Source: JAIBDK01 sp965261915 (GTDB lineage Bacteria; Pseudomonadota; Gammaproteobacteria; Arenicellales; Poriferihabitantaceae). Taken from it: a stretch of DNA of 64,000 nucleotides. The position numbers were made by a program, and so were the translations under genes. Each line of letters opens with the position of its first letter. The stretch's first letter is position 1. The stretch is from the NCBI GenBank assembly GCA_965261915.1, contig CBDHDW010000013.1, forward strand, positions 1 through 64,000, written 5' to 3'. Of this stretch, positions 25,733 to 33,564 are shown in pieces. The notes under the pieces were generated by a model. That model worked only from the letters and a program-made list of their open reading frames with translations, searched no databases and was not told where the DNA came from.

Positions 25733-26811
25733 TGAAAACAGATAAAAGAATTAAACAGAGAGAGAGAAAAATTACAAATAAAATCACCGCTATAGATTTA
25801 TTTTGTGGTGCTGGGGGGCTCACAAAAGGACTAGAAAAATCAGGAATACAAGTTAACTTAGGAGTAGATATAGATCCTGCTTGCAAATATCCATACAGTG
25901 TAAATAATTCGGGGGTTTTCCTTGAGCAATCTTTAACAACTCTATCGGGGGATGATATTCACGGATTCTTTGAAAATGGAAGCATTAGATTACTTGCTGG
26001 ATGCGCCCCCTGTCAAACTTTTTCAACTTACAATAGAAAGTCAAGTAGATCAGATGGAAGATGGTGGCTACTACTTGAGTTTGCTCGGTTGATAAGGGAA
26101 ACTCTTCCTGAATTAGTCACCATGGAAAATGTTCCAGGTTTAATTGACCAAGCTGTTTTTGATATCTTTAAAAACAATCTTACCGATTTAGGCTATATGG
26201 TGGATCATAAAGTCATTAACTGCTCAAAATATGGATTGCCACAAAATCGGCGACGACTGGTTCTTCTAGCATCAAGAATTGGAAATATCCGACTGTTAGA
26301 ACCTAAAGAATTTACAAAAAGAACATATAAAACCGTAAAAGAAGCGATAGGTGACCTTGAACCAATTAAAGCGGGTGATTATTTATCAACTGATCCTCTG
26401 CATAAAAGCGCCGCCCTATCTAAGTTAAATTTAAAACGAATTAAAGCTTCTAAGCCCGGTGGAACTTGGAGAGAATGGCCTGAATATTTGGTTGCAGATT
26501 GCCATAAAAAACCAAGCGGGAAATCATACCCAAGTGTTTATGGTCGCATGAAATGGGAAGATCCTTCCCCTGCAATCACCACTCAATTTATGGGTTTTGG
26601 TAATGGTCGATTTGGACATCCAGAACAGAATAGAGGGCTGTCATTAAGAGAAGGCGCTATGCTTCAAGGGTTCCCTAAGAATTATAAATTCATTAAAAAA
26701 GGAGAAGCCCCTATCAATAAAGTCATTGGTCGATTAGTTGGAAATGCTGTTCCTGTCACTCTGGGACATTTAATCGGAAAAAGCATCATGAAGCATGTAG
26801 GGGAGTTTTAA
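25732..26811 (+). CDS. C5-cytosine DNA methyltransferase
   Basis: Methylates cytosine at C5 using SAM. The 359 residues show motif I DLFCGAGG (22-29), the catalytic loop GCAPCQTFS with nucleophile Cys94, motif VI ENV (132-134), motif VIII QNRRR (171-175), a target-recognition stretch around 200-300, and motif X GNAVPV near the end. It follows hsdR with a one-base overlap (TGATG; ATG at 25732). The ATPase gene starts 1 bp after its stop with GGGGAG before it. It probably protects the host from the nuclease encoded next. Recognition sequence unknown. Confidence 0.93.
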   Translation: MKTDKRIKQRERKITNKITAIDLFCGAGGLTKGLEKSGIQVNLGVDIDPACKYPYSVNNSGVFLEQSLTTLSGDDIHGFFENGSIRLLAGCAPCQTFSTYNRKSSRSDGRWWLLLEFARLIRETLPELVTMENVPGLIDQAVFDIFKNNLTDLGYMVDHKVINCSKYGLPQNRRRLVLLASRIGNIRLLEPKEFTKRTYKTVKEAIGDLEPIKAGDYLSTDPLHKSAALSKLNLKRIKASKPGGTWREWPEYLVADCHKKPSGKSYPSVYGRMKWEDPSPAITTQFMGFGNGRFGHPEQNRGLSLREGAMLQGFPKNYKFIKKGEAPINKVIGRLVGNAVPVTLGHLIGKSIMKHVGEF

Positions 26812-26812
26812 G

Positions 26813-28765
26813 ATGAATGAATATGAATTAAAAATAGACCTAAATGTTTTGAATCATTTGGGCCTTAATTTATACAGCAATGTCCCTGCTGTTTTATCTG
26901 AACTAATTGCAAACGCATGGGATGCAGATTCTACTAAAGTGAAAATCAGAATTTCAAATAACGAGATTTCAATTATAGATAACGGTTGTGGAATGGATGT
27001 AAGAGACCTCAATACTAAGTTCTTGAATGTAGGATATCAGCGACGAAAAAAATCTAGTGATGATTTAACACCAAAGTTAAAGCGAAAAGTAATGGGCAGA
27101 AAAGGGATTGGTAAGTTGTCAATATTTTCCATTTCCGACCATATTGAAGTGTATACAAAAAAAGAAAATACATTAGGTATTTCAATGAAAGTCGATGACA
27201 TACGAGCGAAGATAGAGCAAAAGCAACCTTACCACCCAACAGAAGTTACTGTTTCCAGAAACAACGAAATAGAGAGTGAAACAGGGACAACAATCATACT
27301 AAAGGAAATCAAGAAAAGGGTAGCATCCTCAATTCATGGCAATTTAAAAAAGCGTGTTTCCCGTCGATTCGATATATGGTCAGACACGTTTAAAGTGTTT
27401 ATAAATGACCATGAAATTAGCATTGAGGATAGAGACTACTTCCATAAGCTGGAGTTTGCCGCTACATATGGTAATTATCCTAAAGGTAATTTTTCAGAAA
27501 TTGATGGAGAAAAACTTCATCCTCGTACTACCCTTTCGTTAGAAGGATTAGAAGGAGATAGCATCACTGGATGGATTGGTTTGGTAAAAGAGTCTGGTGG
27601 CTTACAAGATGGCAGTGATAACTTAAATAAGATATCGATATTAGCTAGAGGAAAGGTTGCCTTAGAAGATATCTTGGAATTATATAGAGAAGGTGGTCTT
27701 TATACAAAATTTCTGATTGGTGAAATTAGGGCAGATTTTTTGGATATAACAGAAGAAGAAGATATTGCAACATCCAGTAGGCAAGACTTCATTCAAAATG
27801 ATGAGCGATTTATAAAATTAAAAGATTTTATTTTTAATGAGTTAAAATTCATACAAAAAACGAGAGCTGACTACAAAACAGCAGATGGGGCTAAACAGGC
27901 AGAAGAAATTCCAGCGATTAAAGAATGGTTAAACGATTTAAAAGGGGATACAAAAGTGTCCGCAAAAAAATTATTTGGTCGTATTAATACAATAGCAACA
28001 GATAAAGAGCATAGAAAAACGCTGTATAAGCATGGTGTATTGGCGTTTGAGCATTTACACCATAAAGCAAAACTCCAGCAATTAGATAACCTTGAAGCAG
28101 GAAGTCTTGAAATCGCAGTTCAATTATTTTCTGAGTTAGATGATATAGAAGCATCTTGGTATTACCAAATAACTGAGGGTAGGCTAAAAGTTATAAGAAG
28201 ATTAAAAGAACATATCGAAGGAAATGAACTCGAAAGAATTATACAAGAGCACATATATGAGCATTTGTGGTTACTTGACCCATCATGGGACAGAGCAACT
28301 GAAATTCCAGTTATGGAGGAAGCCATAAAAGATCGGCTTGGGCAGTTACAATTAACAGAAGATGAACAAAAAGGAAGACTAGATATTCGGTATAAGAAAG
28401 TATCTGGAAAGCATATTATCATTGAGCTAAAGAGGAATTCGGTAAACCCTAAAATCGGAGAATTATTGGATCAAGTAAAAAAATATATAACAGCGGTTCA
28501 GAAAGAACTTGGCGCACACAATGAAGAAGGTTCAATTGAAGTTATTTGCTTGGTTGGAGGAGGTCTATCAGGATGGGATAATCCTATAAGCAAACAGAAA
28601 GATGAACAATCATTATTAACACAAAATATTAGAGTAGTTACTTATCAACAGTTAATTAAAGACGCTGAAAATAGCTATCAAACTTATTTAGAAACAAGAA
28701 AAGAAAAAGGTCGCATTCAAAAACTACTGCAAGAGATTGATGATACTCCCGGACAAAAAGTATGA
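26813..28765 (+). CDS. GHKL (Hsp90/MutL-like) ATPase fused to a PD-(D/E)XK nuclease
   Basis: A 650-residue protein with two recognisable ends. Residues 1-180 form a GHKL ATPase: N box ELIANAWDAD (Glu30, Asn34), G1 box DNGCGM (56-61), G2 GRKGIGK (95-101), and GTTIIL. The C-terminal part (about 470-610) reads IIQEHIYEHLWLLDPSW, then GRLDIRYKK with Asp524 and IIIELKRNS with Glu538 and Lys540, a PD-(D/E)XK site. GHL ATPases are known partners of C5 methyltransferases in restriction systems. Here it follows one by 1 bp and overlaps hsdM by ATGA. I infer an ATP-gated restriction nuclease paired with the methyltransferase. Confidence 0.82.
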   Translation: MNEYELKIDLNVLNHLGLNLYSNVPAVLSELIANAWDADSTKVKIRISNNEISIIDNGCGMDVRDLNTKFLNVGYQRRKKSSDDLTPKLKRKVMGRKGIGKLSIFSISDHIEVYTKKENTLGISMKVDDIRAKIEQKQPYHPTEVTVSRNNEIESETGTTIILKEIKKRVASSIHGNLKKRVSRRFDIWSDTFKVFINDHEISIEDRDYFHKLEFAATYGNYPKGNFSEIDGEKLHPRTTLSLEGLEGDSITGWIGLVKESGGLQDGSDNLNKISILARGKVALEDILELYREGGLYTKFLIGEIRADFLDITEEEDIATSSRQDFIQNDERFIKLKDFIFNELKFIQKTRADYKTADGAKQAEEIPAIKEWLNDLKGDTKVSAKKLFGRINTIATDKEHRKTLYKHGVLAFEHLHHKAKLQQLDNLEAGSLEIAVQLFSELDDIEASWYYQITEGRLKVIRRLKEHIEGNELERIIQEHIYEHLWLLDPSWDRATEIPVMEEAIKDRLGQLQLTEDEQKGRLDIRYKKVSGKHIIIELKRNSVNPKIGELLDQVKKYITAVQKELGAHNEEGSIEVICLVGGGLSGWDNPISKQKDEQSLLTQNIRVVTYQQLIKDAENSYQTYLETRKEKGRIQKLLQEIDDTPGQKV

Positions 28766-30186
28766 CCAATATATCAGGCATCGTTAAATCCGCACGCAAA
28801 ATAATGCGTCAAGACACGGGCACGGGCAGTGATGAGCTGCGGATATTGCAACTCGGCTGGATGTTGTTTTTGAAAATATTTAGCGACAAAGACAAAGAAC
28901 TGGAGCTAATACAGGACGGCTATATTTCCCCTATCCCCGAGGCGTTGCACTGGGACGAGTGGGCGGGCAATGACGAAGGCATAACCGGGGATAAACTGCT
29001 GAAATTTGTCGATCAAACTCTGTTCCCCACACTGGCACACATTGACCTTTCTACCAGCAATAAACGTGCCTTGCTGGTGCATGAAGTGTTTGCCAATAAC
29101 TACAATTATATGAAATCGGGTATTCACTTGCGCCAAGTGATTAACAAGCTCAACGAGATAAACTTTAACAACAGCAAAGACAAACATATTTTTGGACAAA
29201 TTTACGAAACCTTTTTAAGCGAGCTACAAAGCGCTGGAACACTGGGCGAATTTTACACCCCACGTGCCATCACCGAACTATTAGCCGAACTGACCAACCC
29301 CCAGGCAGGTGAAAAAGTGCTGGATCCAGCCTGTGGCACAGGTGGCTATCTTACCGCCGCTTTAGAACATCTCAAAACCAGTGCCAACACCGTGGCAGAC
29401 CGTGATGCTCTGCAAAACAATGTGATGGGTTGGGAATACAAGCCCTTGCCTTATTTGCTGGGCAATACCAATCTGATTTTGCACGACATCAACACCCCCA
29501 ACATTCAATTTGGTGATTCATTAGCCAAACCACTCACCGAATACCGCCAAAAAGACCGAGTAGATATTATTCTTGCCAATCCGCCGTTTGGTGGCGTGGT
29601 GTCGAATAATAACGAAAACAACTTTCCGCAAACCTACCGCACCAAAGAATCAGCAGACTTGTTTTTAATTTTGATGATACACCTGCTCAAAGACGGTGGC
29701 AGGGCGGCGATTGTCTTGCCTGATGGTTCGCTTACTGGCGATGGCGTAAAACAGCGCATCCGTCAAAAACTGCTGGAAGACTGCAACCTGCACACCATCA
29801 TTCGCCTGCCCAATTCGGTATTTCAACCCTATGCCTCAGTTGCCACCAATTTATTGTTTTTTAGTAAGGGCGAGCCAACCAAAAAAGTCTGGTATTTTGA
29901 ACACAAATTGCCTGAGGCTTATAAAGCCTATTCTAAAACCAAACCGATACAGCTTGCCGAGTTTGACAGCCTCAAAAAATGGTGGAAAAAACGCCAGGCG
30001 ACCAAACAAGCATGGCAAGTGGACATCAAAACCATCAAAGCCAACGGCTACAACCTTGACATTAAAAACCCACATCAGCCAAAAGAAGAAAAGCAATACA
30101 GCAGTAGCGAACTGTTGGATTTACTGCATCAATCCTTTGCTAAGGGTGACGATCTATTAGAACAGTTGCGTACAGAGTTGGCGTAG
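28762..30186 (+). CDS. hsdM: Type I DNA methyltransferase M subunit (HsdM)
   Basis: Adenine N6 methyltransferase of 474 residues that joins HsdS to form the type I methylase. It has the HsdM N-terminal helical domain (IVKSARKIMRQDTGTGSDEL), SAM motif VLDPACGTGGYL (186-197) and catalytic NPPF (273-276). The C-terminus ends in a helical tail QSFAKGDDLLEQLRTELA. The start overlaps the ATPase stop by 4 bp. Downstream the expected hsdS is displaced about 3.4 kb by repeats and an IS1182-type element. Confidence 0.93.
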   Translation: MTNISGIVKSARKIMRQDTGTGSDELRILQLGWMLFLKIFSDKDKELELIQDGYISPIPEALHWDEWAGNDEGITGDKLLKFVDQTLFPTLAHIDLSTSNKRALLVHEVFANNYNYMKSGIHLRQVINKLNEINFNNSKDKHIFGQIYETFLSELQSAGTLGEFYTPRAITELLAELTNPQAGEKVLDPACGTGGYLTAALEHLKTSANTVADRDALQNNVMGWEYKPLPYLLGNTNLILHDINTPNIQFGDSLAKPLTEYRQKDRVDIILANPPFGGVVSNNNENNFPQTYRTKESADLFLILMIHLLKDGGRAAIVLPDGSLTGDGVKQRIRQKLLEDCNLHTIIRLPNSVFQPYASVATNLLFFSKGEPTKKVWYFEHKLPEAYKAYSKTKPIQLAEFDSLKKWWKKRQATKQAWQVDIKTIKANGYNLDIKNPHQPKEEKQYSSSELLDLLHQSFAKGDDLLEQLRTELA

Positions 30187-30263
30187 TGAAGGAATTAAGT
30201 AGATTTCATACCGAGATAAAGCAAGGCATTCTCTGCCTGCTGTATAGGGAATTGAGCTGGTGA

Positions 30264-30612
30264 GACTGTGCAAAAACTTAATATTGGTTGTTCCTGCGAA
30301 AGAGACTGTGCAAGAAACCCTCGCCAGTTCGTGTTACAGGGGGAAACCCAAATCGACCAGATGGTTTATAAACTTTATGGTCTTACCGGTGATGGGCTAA
30401 AAATTATTGAGAATAACGCCACTCCTGCCCCCGTCATTCCAGCACCCCCGTCATTCCAGCCCCCCGTCATTCCTGCGAAGGAGACTGTGCAAGAAACCCT
30501 CTCCAGGTCGCGTTACAGGTGGAAAACCCTTGCGGGTTTGGCTGGTTTACTGGATTCCCGCTTTCGAGACTGTGCAACAAACGCCGACTCACCCACTATT
30601 GAGACTTTTGAG
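30264..30612 (+). repeat. Cluster of GAGACTGTGCAA repeat modules (left of IS1182-type element)
   Basis: The 12-mer GAGACTGTGCAA occurs at about 30264, 30304, 30481 and 30566, separated by modules shared with the cluster at 32407-32940, where they run in the opposite direction. Between them lies QIDQMVYKLYGLTGDGLKII (30351-30410), which resembles the C-terminal tail of many type IIG-like restriction enzymes. CCCCCGTCATTCC units precede the third copy. Long open frames here are by-products of the repeats. Confidence 0.65.
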
Positions 30613-32232
30613 TCAGGCACGGGTAAAAAGGTTCTTATTAAAAGCAGGCGGGTGAAATAAGTTTGTTTGCTGCGACAATAAGTATTTCTGGCATAAATAA
30701 TCGAATAGTGGACGCAAAAAAGGAAGATGTCGCTTGATTGCTTGCATGACGACTGCAATATCGCCTGCTTTTATAGCCAACAGCAGTTGATTGAACAGCC
30801 TTGTGCCTAGCAGGTTCAAAACACGCTTAAAGTTATAGCAAAACATAATCAATGCGTTTTCACCGGATACTTTTTCTTTGCCTCTGACCAGGTAGTGATC
30901 CCAGCCTAATGACCGCTTTATGGTGCCAAAAGGATGCTCCACAATCGCCCCTCTTCTTTTGCTAATCGCCTTGGCTGATTCTGTTTGCATAGACTTGCGA
31001 TAGGCTTGTATAAAGGCTTCATGTTCCCACCGCCATATTCTTCGGTGCGGCGTTTGCTTTGCTAAACACTCACTGCGCACAGGGCAAGCCTTGCAATCTG
31101 TGGCACTGGTGCTGTAAATAAACCCAAGCTTGCCTTTGGATAGGCTTTTGGTTGCACTTTTTTTCAGTGTTTTGTCGTTAGGGCAGGTGTATTCGTCTTG
31201 CTCCTCGTTATAGACAAACTCATCTTTCGTGTATCTGCCGGCTTTCTTTTGTTTCTGTTGTGTATCAATCGGCGGGATAATCGGGTAGATTTTGTCATCA
31301 ACACAGTTCTTTATCTCTTTTGCACTGTGATAGCCCTTGTCGGCAACCACAGCCAAAGTCTTAAGGGCTAAGGTTTCTTTCGCCTGACTTGCCATCTGAT
31401 GCAACTGCTGTGCGTCATTGCCTTGACTTGATACATCCGTTGCGACAATCAGCTTTGCTTTGTCATCCACCGCAATTTGGCAGTTATAAGCGACCAGATG
31501 ATGCGCTGGTTTGCACATCAATGCGGCATCCGGGTCGGTTGTGTTATGTTGCTTCTTGTCCAATTGCTCTAAGGTATTCAAATCCTCTTCCAGCTTTTGT
31601 TTGCGCTCTTTAAGTGCTTGTATTTTATCAATCAAATCAGGATTATCCAGAGTCTGTTCCGGTTCCTCCTGCTGGTCTGTGGTGTTTAATAAGTTCAGGT
31701 AGTCCTCAATAGCCTGCGTTACCCTGGCTATTTTTTTATCCACAGTGGCTTTAACAATCAAGGTATTTTTGGACGCATTGGCTCGCAAAAACGCTCCATC
31801 CAGTGCCACTAATTGACCTTCAATGAGATTGATGTTTTGGCACAGCAAAACAAATTCCTTAAACGTATTCTTGAGTGCTGCGGCATTATTTTTTCTAAAA
31901 TTAGCAATCGTCTTATAGGTGGGCTTTAAGCCTTGCAATAACCAGATAAGCTCGATATTTCTATGGGTTTCCCGAGCCAGATGGCGGGAACTTCTTATTT
32001 TATTGGTATAGCCGTAAATGTAGAGTTTCAGCATCAATTTTGGGCAAAAGGCGGGGCGACCATTGTTGTTTTTGTCACTGTATTTGGTCTTAAAGTCTAA
32101 GGCATCCACCTCTAAGCTATCGACATAGGCATCAATAACACGAACTGGATCATTCTCGCCGACATAGTCCTCTAGCCGCTCTGGAAATAACAGTTGTTGT
32201 TGGCGATTTAATCCACGTATGTAATCACTCAT
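30613..32232 (-). CDS. IS1182-family transposase
   Basis: DDE transposase of 539 residues, the usual size. Family features: MSDYIRGLNRQQQLLFPERL at the start, then NGRPAFCPKLMLKLYIYGY and the catalytic QLVALDGAFLRANASKN. VVADKGYHSAKEI, a cysteine stretch CKACPVRSECL and RRGAIVEHPFGTIKRSLGWD follow. Intact. It lies between hsdM and the DUF1016/hsdS pair and probably interrupts the original operon. Inverted GAGACTGTGCAA copies at about 30566 and 32414 are candidate element ends. Confidence 0.9.
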   Translation of the reverse strand: MSDYIRGLNRQQQLLFPERLEDYVGENDPVRVIDAYVDSLEVDALDFKTKYSDKNNNGRPAFCPKLMLKLYIYGYTNKIRSSRHLARETHRNIELIWLLQGLKPTYKTIANFRKNNAAALKNTFKEFVLLCQNINLIEGQLVALDGAFLRANASKNTLIVKATVDKKIARVTQAIEDYLNLLNTTDQQEEPEQTLDNPDLIDKIQALKERKQKLEEDLNTLEQLDKKQHNTTDPDAALMCKPAHHLVAYNCQIAVDDKAKLIVATDVSSQGNDAQQLHQMASQAKETLALKTLAVVADKGYHSAKEIKNCVDDKIYPIIPPIDTQQKQKKAGRYTKDEFVYNEEQDEYTCPNDKTLKKSATKSLSKGKLGFIYSTSATDCKACPVRSECLAKQTPHRRIWRWEHEAFIQAYRKSMQTESAKAISKRRGAIVEHPFGTIKRSLGWDHYLVRGKEKVSGENALIMFCYNFKRVLNLLGTRLFNQLLLAIKAGDIAVVMQAIKRHLPFLRPLFDYLCQKYLLSQQTNLFHPPAFNKNLFTRA

Positions 32233-32280
32233 AAAGCCTCTATTTAATGATTAGAATCAGCTAGTTAGGTTTGTTATTAT

Positions 32281-32940
32281 ATCATAATTAAGCTAGGGTT
32301 TGGATGTTTATTACCGTCATTATTGGGTATTTTTGCAGGGATGGTGTATTGGTTTGAAATGCCAGCAACGTCGGTGAATTAGGGCAGTAATGAGAATGTG
32401 ACCAAGGGTGGTGGTTTTTTTGCACAGTCTCGAAGGCAGGAATCCAGTAAAACAGCTGAACCCGCAAGGGTTTCCGCATGTAACGCATGCCTAGCGAGGG
32501 TTTCTTGCACAGTCTCGAAGGCAGGAATCCAGCAAACAGGCAAGGATTCCCACAGGTAACGCCAGTGTATAAGGTTGCCATTAGGCTTACTTGCCAGTAA
32601 TGTAAACGGCGGCTTGTTTGTGGCTTATGGCATTAGTCACTGGATTCCTGCCTTCGCAGGAATGACGGGGGTGCAGGAATGACGGGGGTGCAGGAATGAC
32701 GGGGGTGCAGGAATGACGGGGGTGCAGGAATGACGGGGGTGCTGGAATGACGGGGGTGCTGGAATGACGAGGGTGCGAGAATGGAAAATGTTGGATTTTT
32801 GCACAATCTCTTTCGCAGGAACAACCAATATTGAATTTTTGCACAGTCTCGAAAGCAGGAACCCAGTAAAATAGCCAAACCTGCAAGGGTTTTCCACATG
32901 TAACGCGAGCCGACGAGGGTTTCTTGCATAGTCTCTGGTG
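32281..32940 (-). repeat. Cluster of GAGACTGTGCAA repeat modules (right of IS1182-type element)
   Basis: The inverse 12-mer TTGCACAGTCTC, with variants, occurs at about 32412, 32507, 32804 (one change), 32838 and 32926 (diverged). The segment 32412-32517 and the one at 32838-32937 are about 100-bp copies of one module. They are the reverse complement of modules at 30264-30585, so the whole arrangement is a large imperfect inverted repeat around the transposase. Confidence 0.65.
32656..32774 (+). repeat. 17-bp tandem repeat, seven units
   Basis: GCAGGAATGACGGGGGT is repeated five times exactly, then twice as GCTGGAATGACGrGGGT. A degenerate eighth unit follows. There are no spacers, so this is not a CRISPR array. 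The unit matches the GTCATTCCTGC sequences seen singly at 30430-30480 in reverse complement. Expansion by slippage is likely. Confidence 0.9.
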
Positions 32941-32964
32941 CCATTATCCTTTGTTCAAATTGGG

Positions 32965-33564
32965 ATGAATAAAATGAATAAGAAACTAACGCATAGACAG
33001 GATCAACAGTTTGAGAAAATATTAGGGCAAATCCAAACTGCAAAACAGCAGGCTTTACAACAGGTTAATAAAACGCTGGTGCAACTTTACTGGGATATTG
33101 GAAATTATGTTGCAAAACAGGTGACAGTCGCTAATTGGGGGAAAAGCACGGTTGAGCAATTAGCCGCATTTATCCAGAAAAAAGAGCCTAATATCGGCGG
33201 CTTCACTGCCAGTAATATTTGGCGAATGAGGCAATTTTATGAAACTTATAAGCAAAATGAAAAACTCGCCACACTGTGGCGAGAAATTCCATGGAGCCAT
33301 AATCGCCGTATCATGACAATCAAAACGCTTGAAGAGCGGGAGTTTTATCTGGAGGCATTAGACCAAAGCGAAAAACTCCTCCACGAAAACCCCAGCATTG
33401 GTGTGTTGCTGTGCCGTGAAAAAGATGATGAAGTCGTTAAACTGGCACTTAACCGCTCATTAAGCCCGACCGTTATTGCTGACTATGAAACCAGGTTGAT
33501 TCCTAAAGAATTGCTTCGTAAAAAGCTGAATGAGTTTTACGCTTTGTTGGAAGGTGGGGAGTGA
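32965..33564 (+). CDS. DUF1016 (YhcG-like) protein with the nuclease core deleted
   Basis: About 199 residues. The first 125 match the DUF1016 N-terminal domain (TLVQLYWDIGNYVAKQV, NIWRMRQFYETYKQN, LREIPWSHNRRIM-like stretch). After EREFYLEAL the protein jumps to LLHENPSIGVLLCREKDDEV, the C-terminal end of the family. About 150 residues holding the PD-(D/E)XK catalytic site (usually VVIELK) are missing, yet the frame is open. Start is ATG 32965 or 32974. Its stop overlaps the hsdS start by one base. It may keep a binding or structural role, or be a recent in-frame deletion. Confidence 0.8.
   Translation: MNKMNKKLTHRQDQQFEKILGQIQTAKQQALQQVNKTLVQLYWDIGNYVAKQVTVANWGKSTVEQLAAFIQKKEPNIGGFTASNIWRMRQFYETYKQNEKLATLWREIPWSHNRRIMTIKTLEEREFYLEALDQSEKLLHENPSIGVLLCREKDDEVVKLALNRSLSPTVIADYETRLIPKELLRKKLNEFYALLEGGE

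Noticed and set aside
30268..30660. Open frames rich in PPSFQ and VIPA motifs
   Set aside because: They are translations of the short repeats; no ribosome site and no family similarity beyond the stray YKLYGLTGDG tail.
32656..32774. Possible CRISPR array
   Set aside because: Units of 17 bp are contiguous with no unique spacers and there are no cas genes.
32587..33043. Proline/histidine-rich minus-strand frames over the 17-bp repeats
   Set aside because: Periodic sequence keeps several frames open by chance; all are by-products of the tandem repeat.
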